Origin: a virus
DNA: 29,218 bases
Reading direction: 5' to 3' (one strand)
IMG/VR virus record: IMGVR_UViG_3300031774_000098
Location: 1 to 29,218 of that record
Under the pieces are notes generated by a model. It was not told the origin of the DNA. It did not search any database and saw only the letters and a list, made by a program, of their open reading frames with translations. Positions 1 through 8,900 of this stretch are shown one piece after another. A program made the position numbers and the translations under genes. The stretch's first letter is position 1. Each line of letters starts with the position of its first letter.

Positions 1-3000
1 TTAATAGTTGTGTTACCTGATACACCATCAGCATTGGTAAGTGTAATACCAGAGGATGCTGTAACAGCAAGTGTTCTTTGTGCGTATGTATTTCCAGCAG
101 TCCTTACAACGTATCCTGTGCCACTCATCGCTGCCAAAGCAGTTATATCAGCATCAACATATGTTGTTGTAATTGTTGGAGCAGCACTACCATCTACGGA
201 TACAGAACCAGATACAACACCATCAATAGTGAATGTTCTAGCAGTCTTCCATGCGTCAGCAGTGGTTGCGTTACCTAAGAAACCTGCACCTGCACCTGCA
301 GCACTCGCAGCAGTGATTTGATTAGCAGCAAAGTCTCCAGATCCATCACGATTAACAACTGTAGATGCTGTATTAGCACTTGCAGTTGTCATACCATCCA
401 ACAAGTCAACGTTTAGATTATTAACTTTAGTAGTTGAAGCGATAGAGAATGGAGCACCACTTGATTTATTAGAAACAATTTGACCATCAACAGTTAAAGC
501 ACCATCGATGTTGGCATCATTATCTACATCAAGTGCGGTACCAGCAGCAGTAAGATTTAAACTACCAGCACGAAGAGCACCATCTGTACCAGCAAGAACC
601 TCTGAAGTATTAGTTGCACTTGTTAGGAATGCGAATTGTGAGGAGGATCTATCATATCCGAAGAACCCAATTTTAGCAGAGCCGTCGTAATAACGGAACT
701 CAACACCCCTATCCTTACCATCGTTAGAGCCTGGTGCTGTGTCACCACCCAAAGTAATAACAGGGTCATCGTAAGTTGTGATCGTGCTATTGACTGTAGT
801 TGTTGTTCCATTGACTGTAAGATTCCCCGTAATTGTGAGGTTAGATTCAGCAGTTACATCACCACCAACATCTAATGTTCCACGAATATCAGTATTACCA
901 TTGTCAGTATCAACTGTAAATTTATCAGCAGCAGATCCATTTTGAATAGCAAATTCTTTATTATCAGCAGTGATAGTAACATTATCATGAGTTACTAAAG
1001 CACCAGATATATCTGCACTACTATTAAGATCTAAAGCACCAGTTAATTCAGTTCCACCATAAACTCTTAATCCTTCACCAATAGCAACATTCTTACCAAT
1101 AGCAGCACCACCAGTTAATTGGAATGCACCATCAGCAGCATAAGAACCAGTTAGAGTTTGCTGAGTGTTTCTTGTAAATGTAACAACATTGGAAACACCT
1201 AATGTGTCATTAATCTGTGTGGCATCACCAATAGTAACAGTACCAATGATGTTTGTATTACCATTATCAGTATCGATACTAAACTTAGTTGTACCAGAAC
1301 CATTGTTAATATTAACTACTTCATTATCACTTTGAATGATTAGAGAATCATTAATAGTTGTTTGACCTGCAACAACTAGAGTTCCGTCAGTTGCTATATT
1401 ACCTGAGGAAGATGCGATTGTTGCTTTATCTGTTGTACCAGATCTAACTGCAAAATCTGCATCTACATCTACAGTTCCATTGAACTCTGAATTATTTGTA
1501 ACTACCAGTGTGCCACCAAGAGTTGTATTGTTATCAACGTTAAGAGTTGAATTTAACTCAGTGTGACCATCAGCAGTTAGAGTTCCTTCAATATTAGTAT
1601 TACCTGATGCTGAAGCAACGAAGAACTTATCAGTGGAACCTGATCTGACTGCAAAGTCATTATCAATATCGGTAACACCCTCAATATTAACAGTACCTTG
1701 AATTACTGTATTACCATTGTCTGTGTCAACTGTAAACTTATCAGTACCAGAACCATTCTGAATAGCAAACTCTTCATTAGCAGCATCAATGATAAGTGAA
1801 TCATTAATAGTTGTTTGACCTGCAACAACTAAAGTACCTGAAGTGTTAACGTTACCAGAAGGACCATCAACACTAAACTTAACTGTGTCTCCAGAGTTTT
1901 TCTTACCAACAAATAAACCTTGTCCTACTCCAGTAGCACCAACGTGTAGTGTTGTATTAATACCAGCACCACCATAACATCTGAAGTTAGATGTGTTATG
2001 GTTTGAATAACTTGGAGTGTATACACCAACAGAACCAGTACGTAGTTTGTATCTGACTGATAGGTAGTTCCTTAAACCGTAGTTCTCAGTTGCGTCTTCT
2101 TGCTGGTTAAAGTCACCGTTAAGATACAGATCACCGTTGAACAATACATTCTTATCAAAGTATGCACCACCATCTACTCTTAATGCACCGTAGTCACTAT
2201 TCTGAATTGTATGTGGAGCACCAGATACAATATCAGGATTGTCTGTGGACTCAAAATAAACCAGACCACCTACATTTAAATTAGCAGCAGCATCAATATT
2301 GCCAGTTTGAGTTAATACACCACCAATGTCAACATTACCTGTTGTGGTATGAAGTGTAGTCTTAGTAGTTCCTGAACCATTCTTAAGTTCTAAAGTCTTA
2401 GAAGCACCTTGGAATACAATATTATCATCAAATCTACTTGTAGAATTAGCACGGAATGTACCGTCTACATCTAATAGTCCACCAATATTAACATCATCTC
2501 CAATACCAACACCACCAGCAACTACCAAGTCTCCAGTAGTATTAGATGTTGAGTTAGTATTAGTTGTTAGTTTTAAGTTACCAGCGATGATCCCTGCATC
2601 TGTTCCAGAGAATACTTCGGAGGTATTTGTGGCATCGTAGATGAATGAGAACGCTCCAGTATGGCCTCCAAGATCAGCGGCCGAATCGTCGTAACCAAAG
2701 AATCCAACTCTTGCTTGTGAGTCGTAATATCTGAATTCAACTCCTCTATCCTTGTTGTCATCTGAACCTGGAGCAGTATCACCACCAAGAGTGATAATAG
2801 GATCATCCAACGTAGTAATCGTTGAATTAATTGTTGTAGTCGTTCCATCAACTTGCAGATCCCCCATTATCTGAACTTTACCAGCCACTGCTCTATCATC
2901 ACCAGGATCCAAGATCATGGTAGCAGCAGAGGAAGCAATATAATCCCCTTGGAAGTACATTGCTTCTACTTGTACTTTACCAGCAGCATCTGATGCTGTA

Positions 3001-4499
3001 ATAGCAACTGTATTCTCTGCAGTTACAACAACACCACTAGTACCAGTACCAGCATTAGTTGCTAAAATACTTAATGTTCTAGCAGAAGATGAGTCCTGTG
3101 TAGTCTGGAATGTTAGATTACCATCTCCAGTCTTATCTAGAGTTTGTGCAACCCCTCCGTCGAAGGTAATGTCTGCATCACTAAAATAAAGTCTTGCGTT
3201 AATATCAACTTCTCCAGCACCACCATCACCCGTATTATTTGCCCCAAACAGTAGATTACCGCTTGTATCATTAACTTTAACATAATTTAATTTATTTAAA
3301 CCTCTATATCCCGTAGTCGCAGTTAGTTCTTGATCTAGATCAAAATGCTCTACAGCATTTCCATCAGCAAAGGATATTCTACTATTTTGTAATTGTGGAT
3401 TATCTACACCTGCTGTAGCAATACTAACGTGACCAGATGCTACATCAAAATCCTCCTGTGCGAAAGATGCAAGACCCTTCTGTTCTGTACTCTCGGCAGC
3501 GAGGTATCTCCACCCGCCAGCATCACTAGTATCATTATGAGTAGGAGCACCTTGGCCTGCAGCAATTCCAGTAATTGCTTGATATACCTTAGAGGCATTT
3601 TTAATGATATCATACCTTACGTATGTCGTACCTGCTGCATAATCTAGGGCAGTTGTTCCTTCAACTGCTGTAGCGATAGGCACAGTTGTAGCACTTGTTA
3701 GACGACCCCTGTCGTCAACTGAGAATTTTGTAGCATTAACTGTCTCTGAACCTGCTACAGATGTCAGGGATTCTGTATTATAGTCGCCAGCAGTAACTGT
3801 AGTAGTTGCAAGATCTAAAGTGGGATTACCAGCAAGACCCCCACCATTGTTTACATTAATTTTACCAGCAGTTCCCGTAATTGTACGGGTTGCCATTGTG
3901 TTTGAAGCAGTTCTAGAAATAAAACCTGTAGTAGTAAGACCTGCTAGAGCAACTAAATCTAAATCATATGCTTGTGCAGATGAACCTTCTACAGTTCCAT
4001 TTAAATTATAATCAGCAAGAGTTGTTGGGTTTGAAGCATTCGTAACTCTACCTTTAGCGTCAACAGTAACTTTTGTATATGTTCCAGTACTAGTTTCCGT
4101 ATTATCGTGGTGAGGTAAACTAGATAATAGATCTAAAGTTGCTGAAATAGAAATATTTTCAGATCCATCAAAAATTTGAGAACCACCAACATCACCAATT
4201 AACTGTATCTGTCTAGAACTTGCTAATCTAGATGATGTTGAAGCATTACCGATGAGTGTAGCGGTAATGGTTGCAGCAGAAAAATTACCGTCATTATCTC
4301 TTTGTACTAGAGTGTTTGCCGTGTTTGAGGTTGACTCGATTGGGCGTTCATATCTAAGGGTATTCCATGGGGTGACACCATCACCTATCTTAAAACGACC
4401 TGTATCAAGTTCGATACCAAGTTCGCCTTGAGCGAGGATAGGGTTAGAGTTTTGCCATTCTTGCCCATTACCACGTCTTAATTGAATTCTATTTGCCAT
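1..4499 (-). CDS. Tail fibre protein with Mtd_N-type N-terminus (partial, C-terminus beyond left edge)
   Basis: This is a large fibre protein, probably a receptor-binding distal tail fibre. The frame is open from the ATG at 4499-4497 to the window edge (1499 complete codons), so the C-terminus is missing. The start MANRIQLRRGNGQEW, followed by a GELGIELDTGRFKIGDG stretch (residues 1-50), is the N-terminal domain seen in the major tropism determinant and many phage fibres. Residues about 275-325 look like a small CBM5/12-type carbohydrate-binding module (KVYQAITG, then GGWRYLAA). A module typical of fibre shafts (ALAGLTTTGFISRTAS) lies near residues 165-220 and recurs at the left edge. Residues about 750-1230 consist of repeats with TVDTDNGNT and FAIQNGS motifs, likely trimeric beta structure. 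A block of about 90 residues is duplicated. The gene follows a terminator and has its own late promoter candidate, so it is probably a separate transcript. The fibre role is firm; the receptor is unknown. Confidence 0.85.
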   Translation of the reverse strand, partial: MANRIQLRRGNGQEWQNSNPILAQGELGIELDTGRFKIGDGVTPWNTLRYERPIESTSNTANTLVQRDNDGNFSAATITATLIGNASTSSRLASSRQIQLIGDVGGSQIFDGSENISISATLDLLSSLPHHDNTETSTGTYTKVTVDAKGRVTNASNPTTLADYNLNGTVEGSSAQAYDLDLVALAGLTTTGFISRTASNTMATRTITGTAGKINVNNGGGLAGNPTLDLATTTVTAGDYNTESLTSVAGSETVNATKFSVDDRGRLTSATTVPIATAVEGTTALDYAAGTTYVRYDIIKNASKVYQAITGIAAGQGAPTHNDTSDAGGWRYLAAESTEQKGLASFAQEDFDVASGHVSIATAGVDNPQLQNSRISFADGNAVEHFDLDQELTATTGYRGLNKLNYVKVNDTSGNLLFGANNTGDGGAGEVDINARLYFSDADITFDGGVAQTLDKTGDGNLTFQTTQDSSSARTLSILATNAGTGTSGVVVTAENTVAITASDAAGKVQVEAMYFQGDYIASSAATMILDPGDDRAVAGKVQIMGDLQVDGTTTTINSTITTLDDPIITLGGDTAPGSDDNKDRGVEFRYYDSQARVGFFGYDDSAADLGGHTGAFSFIYDATNTSEVFSGTDAGIIAGNLKLTTNTNSTSNTTGDLVVAGGVGIGDDVNIGGLLDVDGTFRANSTSRFDDNIVFQGASKTLELKNGSGTTKTTLHTTTGNVDIGGVLTQTGNIDAAANLNVGGLVYFESTDNPDIVSGAPHTIQNSDYGALRVDGGAYFDKNVLFNGDLYLNGDFNQQEDATENYGLRNYLSVRYKLRTGSVGVYTPSYSNHNTSNFRCYGGAGINTTLHVGATGVGQGLFVGKKNSGDTVKFSVDGPSGNVNTSGTLVVAGQTTINDSLIIDAANEEFAIQNGSGTDKFTVDTDNGNTVIQGTVNIEGVTDIDNDFAVRSGSTDKFFVASASGNTNIEGTLTADGHTELNSTLNVDNNTTLGGTLVVTNNSEFNGTVDVDADFAVRSGTTDKATIASSSGNIATDGTLVVAGQTTINDSLIIQSDNEVVNINNGSGTTKFSIDTDNGNTNIIGTVTIGDATQINDTLGVSNVVTFTRNTQQTLTGSYAADGAFQLTGGAAIGKNVAIGEGLRVYGGTELTGALDLNSSADISGALVTHDNVTITADNKEFAIQNGSAADKFTVDTDNGNTDIRGTLDVGGDVTAESNLTITGNLTVNGTTTTVNSTITTYDDPVITLGGDTAPGSNDGKDRGVEFRYYDGSAKIGFFGYDRSSSQFAFLTSATNTSEVLAGTDGALRAGSLNLTAAGTALDVDNDANIDGALTVDGQIVSNKSSGAPFSIASTTKVNNLNVDLLDGMTTASANTASTVVNRDGSGDFAANQITAASAAGAGAGFLGNATTADAWKTARTFTIDGVVSGSVSVDGSAAPTITTTYVDADITALAAMSGTGYVVRTAGNTYAQRTLAVTASSGITLTNADGVSGNTTI
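545..821 (-). repeat. Duplicated fibre module, copy B (residues about 1227-1318)
   Basis: This is the second copy of the module, beginning VNGTTTTVNSTITTYDDP and continuing GGDTAPGSNDGKDRGVEFRYYD, FFGYD and ATNTSEVLAGTDGA. The spacing of 679 codons keeps both copies in frame. The similarity extends over about 90 residues, which points to an internal duplication or to recombination between fibre modules. Boundaries are approximate. Confidence 0.8.
1345..1378 (-). repeat. 34-bp perfect direct repeat, copy 2
   Basis: These 34 bases are identical to 1798-1831 and lie in the same reading frame, 453 bp (151 codons) apart. They encode the VVAGQTTINDS motif of the fibre repeat region. The bases immediately flanking the match on both sides differ between the copies. 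Confidence 0.9.
1798..1831 (-). repeat. 34-bp perfect direct repeat, copy 1
   Basis: This matches 1345-1378 exactly over 34 bases. Protein repeats nearby have diverged at the DNA level, so exact identity here suggests recent duplication, gene conversion or recombination in the fibre shaft. Confidence 0.9.
2570..2858 (-). repeat. Duplicated fibre module, copy A (residues about 548-643)
   Basis: This segment encodes a module that starts VDGTTTTINSTITTLDDP and runs through GGDTAPGS, DRGVEFRYYD, FFGYD and ATNTSEVFSGTDAG. The same order of motifs returns 679 codons downstream as copy B. The two copies agree at most positions, but copy A carries a short extra stretch (around DLGGHTGAF) after FFGYD. 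This module is common in T4-like marine phage fibres. Boundaries are approximate. Confidence 0.8.
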
Positions 4500-4535
4500 T
4501 TTTTACGACAACTCTATGAGAACATGCTTCCAAGT

Positions 4536-4543
4536 TATTTATG
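4536..4543 (-). promoter_or_regulatory. Late promoter candidate CATAAATA for the tail fibre
   Basis: The minus strand reads GGCATAAATAA here, one base from the T4 late consensus TATAAATA. It is about 37 nt upstream of the fibre ATG and just downstream of the terminator at 4549-4571. The same 11-mer precedes the gp8 gene. T4 late promoters are recognised by the phage sigma gp55; its use here is inferred. Confidence 0.65.
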
Positions 4544-4548
4544 CCATT

Positions 4549-4571
4549 AAAAAAGGAGACTGGTGTCTCCT
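4549..4571 (-). terminator. Rho-independent terminator after the oxygenase-like gene
   Basis: On the minus strand the RNA would read AGGAGAC, loop ACCA, GTCTCCT, overlapping a run of six T. The stem is a perfect 7 bp with a 4-base loop. It starts 2 nt past the TAA stop of the 199-aa gene. It would end the transcript coming from the gp8 side and separate it from the tail fibre gene. Confidence 0.85.
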
Positions 4572-4573
4572 CT

Positions 4574-5173
4574 TTATTTTACATCGAAAAAGAATGTTTG
4601 TGTTAATCTACTTGTTTCTAGAGTGTCTCCAAAACCAGGCAGAATACTACTATGATACAACTCTTTGCCACGATATAGAACCAGTCTGTTGTAAACATTT
4701 CCTGCACCCATATCTATAATTGGACTATGATCTAAATGTTTAGGAAGATTATCACCTAGTGGAGCATGTGAAGTATCTTTAACAATGCCGTCAAGGTCTA
4801 TTCTATGGTCAATATTAGGACCCAAATAGACAGCAGTTCCAGAATCATGGCAAGCATCGGGAGTCAGATATAATACTCCTGCCCACTCTCCTTGATCTTC
4901 TTCTGGACTATCAACATGAATCCAAGTGTTTGTTCCTGCTTGGCATGATTGAAACTGAAAACTAGCCTGTGTCCAATCCCATACTATCTCTCCTCCGAGA
5001 ATAGTCTTTAGTTTGGTCTCTACCTCTGTCTGTAGATCACCAACCAAAGATGAAGATGTTCTGACACCTGGCACAGATTCTTGAATCAAATCAAAATCTA
5101 AGGATAAGGCATCAAGCCTTACCCTGTCGGGATCATCTAAAAAATTATCTATTATAATAAAATTACGATCCAT
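4574..5173 (-). CDS. 2OG-Fe(II) oxygenase-like protein
   Basis: This 199-aa protein has the layout of a small 2-oxoglutarate/Fe(II)-dependent dioxygenase with a double-stranded beta-helix. Visible are a WIHVD motif (H86, D88), a distal histidine in LYHSS (H174), and an arginine 15 residues further (R189 in SRLTQTFFF) in the place that normally binds 2-oxoglutarate. The facial triad therefore looks complete. The start MDRNFIIIDNFLDDPDRVR resembles the openings of phage and bacterial proteins of this type (possibly the DUF6445 group; this name is from memory). Such enzymes hydroxylate proteins, nucleic acids or small molecules, and the substrate here is not evident. It is the last gene of the gp8 transcript, 5 nt after the preceding stop, and a terminator follows at once. 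Its place among tail genes suggests a virion protein as substrate, which is inference. Confidence 0.75.
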   Translation of the reverse strand: MDRNFIIIDNFLDDPDRVRLDALSLDFDLIQESVPGVRTSSSLVGDLQTEVETKLKTILGGEIVWDWTQASFQFQSCQAGTNTWIHVDSPEEDQGEWAGVLYLTPDACHDSGTAVYLGPNIDHRIDLDGIVKDTSHAPLGDNLPKHLDHSPIIDMGAGNVYNRLVLYRGKELYHSSILPGFGDTLETSRLTQTFFFDVK

Positions 5174-5178
5174 TCTTT

Positions 5179-5448
5179 TTATGTTGTAAGGTTATCAATC
5201 TCTGCGGATTCACTTGCTACATCATCAGCAGGAATATCTGGAGTAGGAACTCCAGTTGGAGGATTATCCTGATAATATTCTAATGCCTCAATAGCACCTT
5301 GTAGTTTCAAAGCAACTACTTCATTTTGTTTAATTTTTTCTGACAACTGCTTATTTTCTTCAATTGCCGCATTAAAACGCTCCCTAAACTGTTGGAGCAT
5401 CGTTTCTTGGGACACCTTTTCTACAGGTGCGGTTGCATCATCTGTCAT
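5179..5448 (-). CDS. Small coiled-coil protein (89 aa), unknown function
   Basis: I do not recognise this gene by function. Residues about 15-60 (around ETMLQQFRERFNAAIEENKQLSEKIKQ) form a charged heptad-like helix, probably a coiled coil. The C-terminal third is Pro/Asp-rich and acidic, likely flexible. There is no signal peptide or membrane segment. The ATG overlaps the upstream TGA as ATGA, which implies translational coupling with the 83-aa protein, also a coiled-coil candidate. Small proteins of this kind sit between tail genes of marine T4-like phages. A fibre chaperone or small structural connector is possible but not shown. Confidence 0.75.
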   Translation of the reverse strand: MTDDATAPVEKVSQETMLQQFRERFNAAIEENKQLSEKIKQNEVVALKLQGAIEALEYYQDNPPTGVPTPDIPADDVASESAEIDNLTT

Positions 5449-5696
5449 TTTTTGTCTTGGACTAACGTTAGTAAAAGTGATTTAATCTCACTCATTTCTG
5501 ATTTTAACTCAGAAACTTCATTTTGTAAAGCTCGCTTATCCGCTGCTTCTTTTTGCCTCTTATTGTAAGATGCCATATATTTATCATATTCATCAGGGTT
5601 ATCTTTTACGATAGCAGTAGAGGTTACATCCCTGTAAAGACCATCATTTCCTTCCACGGGAACCAACTCTGGCAAATCATCTTTAATCGAAGTCAT
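5445..5696 (-). CDS. Small coiled-coil protein (83 aa), unknown function
   Basis: The N-terminal half (residues 10-40) contains PVEGNDGLYRDVTSTAIV and NPDEYDKYMASY. The C-terminal half (about residues 44-81, NEVSELKSEMSEIKSLLLTLV) is a clear heptad pattern, so a coiled coil is likely. From memory, short proteins with a similar opening and helix are common near structural genes of marine T4-like phages, but their role is not established. The start overlaps the end of the 98-aa gene by 14 nt, and the stop overlaps the next start by ATGA, so the three small genes are translated as a block. Confidence 0.78.
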   Translation of the reverse strand: MTSIKDDLPELVPVEGNDGLYRDVTSTAIVKDNPDEYDKYMASYNKRQKEAADKRALQNEVSELKSEMSEIKSLLLTLVQDKK

Positions 5697-5979
5697 GAAT
5701 ATTCTCTGATCCTCCTATAGAAAAGGGGTTATATTTTGATGTAGCAATCCTATACATCTTCTCATGCATAGTAACTACTTCTTCAGCAGGTTTCTCATGG
5801 TCTGGTGTTGACTTATGACGTGAAGCATAAGTATCAGTTTCAAACCAATCATCTGCTATTTCTTCTTCAGGTCTTGGGTTTTCTTCTAATTCAAGCATTT
5901 TTTCAGGGGGTGCATATCTATTAGTGCCATTAGCAATTGGCATAGAATCATGTGGATGTGGTTTATTATCCTCTATCAT
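5683..5979 (-). CDS. Small acidic protein (98 aa), unknown function
   Basis: I do not recognise this protein. It is rich in Glu, Asp, Pro and His (MIEDNKPHPHDSMPIANG at the start, ENPRPEEEIADDWFETD near residues 32-48) and has no membrane segment or signal peptide. The C-terminal part (MHEKMYRIATSKYNPFSIGG) looks more ordered. Its ATG shares one base with the TAA stop of the giant DUF4815 gene (TAATG), indicating translational coupling. Position suggests an accessory to the baseplate or fibre proteins. Confidence 0.75.
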   Translation of the reverse strand: MIEDNKPHPHDSMPIANGTNRYAPPEKMLELEENPRPEEEIADDWFETDTYASRHKSTPDHEKPAEEVVTMHEKMYRIATSKYNPFSIGGSENIHDFD

Positions 5980-8900
5980 TAAGTTGCAAGTGCGATAGCA
6001 CGAAGGTCAGCGATTAACGGAACCCTTGCTTGATTAGAAGATCTCAATACAATCTTAAGTTGGAATGCATTAAAGTTTAAACCACTTACTTCGTAGTAAT
6101 AATCCTTCCAAAGAATTTCTTCACTAGGAGAATCATCATACTGAAGAGGTTTATCCATTTGTGTCCAACCGATAGAATCGATATCATCACCAGTTCCAGT
6201 GCTAAATGCTCTGTAGTAAATTCTAACATCTGCCTCTGGTGGACGAGACATTTGGAAATCAACTCTAATTGATCTAGACTCTCTAATTAAACGAGCAAGT
6301 CTTGTAATATATACACAATCATTTTGATCACCCAATGGGAGAAGAGAAACATCTTGTGTGGTATCAATTGCACTTTGCTGACCATATGGAGAAGAACCAC
6401 CTGGCCACACATTGACTCTATTAGATGTTGTGATCAACGAACATCTATCTAAGTCAACAACAGGAGAAAGTGATGATTTTGTAGTAGACAAATCAATGAG
6501 CATAGTCAATGATTTTTGACCATCTAATTTAGCATTCTCATTAACTTCCGAACAAACCATCTTAGGATTAGGGAAGAAATTAAGATCATTTAATGTTATT
6601 GCTTCATAACTACCATCATTAACAAATGATGATTGATCAACAACAGAACTTCCATTACCAATAGATGTTGCTGTAGTTGTATTAATTCTAGCAGTAATAT
6701 CTGTTTCAGGTAAATTCATTACAGAAATAGTAGGCGTTAGAGTTTCAAACTGTGTATTCTGAGAAGCGTAAATTTGATTTCCACCTGCACGAATACCATT
6801 GTTTGCTACACCATTAAGATGAAGCATATAAGTATCCAACCAAGGACAAGATATACTTGTATGAGTCTTATTAATATCGATTAGAGGAATACCATCAAGA
6901 CTATAACATTCAACAATTGCTCCAGATGCATGTGTTGTATCAGTAGTTCCGTTAGTACCCCTACCAGATGTAGCAACAGTAATGGTTTTACCATCACTAG
7001 AAATATCATTGTATGTTATAATTTCATCATTAATCTTAACGTATCCTGGATTTGCATTACTAATCGCAGCACCATTTACAACTTGATGGAATAAACTTGC
7101 GTTCTCCACAGTGATTGATGTTGCCGCTGCTGCTAATGCACTTGTTAAGGATGTATTAGCAATTTCAGAAATCGCACCTTCAACTTTAACATTATTTGTA
7201 CGTTGATGCATACCATGATTTCTATGATAGACAAGAATTTCTTTCTCATCACTTGCATAGGTAGGTGCAGTAGAAAGATATGCACCGTAAGAATCACCAC
7301 TTTCAGTAGAAGAAGTTACAGTTGCAGACCAACCACCAGCCTCATTTATAGTTTCGGTATTAGTAAATGCACCAGTAATATAATGAAGTACCAATGCATT
7401 AGATCCATTCCAAGTCCTAACAATACCAACAGATCCAGATGTCGCACCAGTAACAGTATCACCAACAGCAAGAGTTCCAGATGCACTACCAACAACCTGA
7501 GTTGCAACTGCTTCAGAAGATCTTAGAAGGAAAGTAGTAGACGTTCCTTGTAACCAATTACCAGATGCATCAGTTACTGTAATAGTATCTGCAGCAGAGT
7601 TAGATGTTGTAGAAGAAACTACAGTTGCTGCAGCATTTGAAGTAAGTTGTAATATACGAGCACCAATACTAAATGTGTATTGAGTGTTGGTAGGACCAGC
7701 AGTAAGGACAAGTTTTGGTTTGATAGTCTGAATTGGATTATCGATTAACCTGTGTATACCACCATTACCTTTACCTTGTGGTGTGTTGTTAAGAGCAACA
7801 GTTCCAGATGTCTCAGTAAAGTTTGCACGATATACAGTGAACTTCAAATCTTCATATTGATCAGCAGTCCATGTAGATGCGTTTTGTGATTTGAATAAAA
7901 CACCAGCATAGGGTTGTTCAGAGATTGTTCTATTACCACTGATATCAATGTCACCCATTCTAGAAATCCAGACCTTATATTCATTAGAGTCTGACAGAAG
8001 AACAAAACAATATTCAACAGAAGACTTAATGTATACAGGTGCTTTGAATGTAAACTTAGTTGCAACAGCAGCACTTTCTGAAATTTCTACCTGATCAGGT
8101 GTTATAGTAGTATCAGAGAAAGGAAGAATTGTCTTTGTAGGATAACCATTTTCCATAGTTCTGATCTGCATCGAGATCGGAATATTATCATCTTTCGTGT
8201 TAAAGAAGAGTTCAACACCTGAAAGGAATGTACCACCTTCTTCCTCAACAATAAATGATTGAGCAAGAGGGTCATACCAACCAATCTGACGTGTTTCAGT
8301 TCTAGTTGTGTTTACAACTCTATCTTCAGAAACAGTATCTCTAACAAGTTCAGCATTACGAATTGCAAGAATATTTTCTTGAACAGTTTGTAATGTACCA
8401 GTTGCTGCATATGTAGTATCAGCAGATGAATCTACTGCACCAATTGCTTTACTATTTGAATCGGATGTTGTAAATCTAAATGCACGAGTACCTGTTGCCC
8501 AACGTGGGTTAGCATCGTTCTTAGGAGAAGGAACAAAGAATGTACCTTGTAGGTTACCAACATTATCAGTTAGAAGACGACGATCCTGAACAACTGCTCT
8601 AGCACCAGAAGTCTGACCAACTAAAATTTCTCCAACTTGCATATTACCAAAGTAATCTGGAGATACAGTTTCTGATATAGCAGTTATATCATGGTTTAGA
8701 AGTGCTGTTTGAGAAGCATATGATGTAGGAAGAGTTTCTGTGCCTTTACCATAAGGATTTGTCTTATATCCATCATCAGGAGCAATAACTTTCAACTGAC
8801 AACCTGAAGTCTCTCCAAGTACAGTTTCACCAACAACAAATGGAGTTTCATTTGTTCTAGAATCAGTTGCAGAGTTCTTAATAAGTTCAATTACTTTAGG

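Noticed and set aside
10-4011. Plus-strand open frames in the fibre region (for example 10-321, 508-690, 3393-3647, 3820-4011)
   Set aside because: They lie opposite a continuous minus-strand fibre gene, have composition expected from its repeats and no recognisable motifs.
3-4499. Diversity-generating retroelement target suggested by the Mtd_N-type start
   Set aside because: No reverse transcriptase, template repeat or C-type lectin end is visible in the window; the Mtd_N domain alone is common in ordinary fibres.
5578-5585. GATAAATA octamer inside the 83-aa gene as a late promoter
   Set aside because: It encodes DKY in frame, lies over 100 nt from the next start and lacks the flanking bases shared by the junction promoters.
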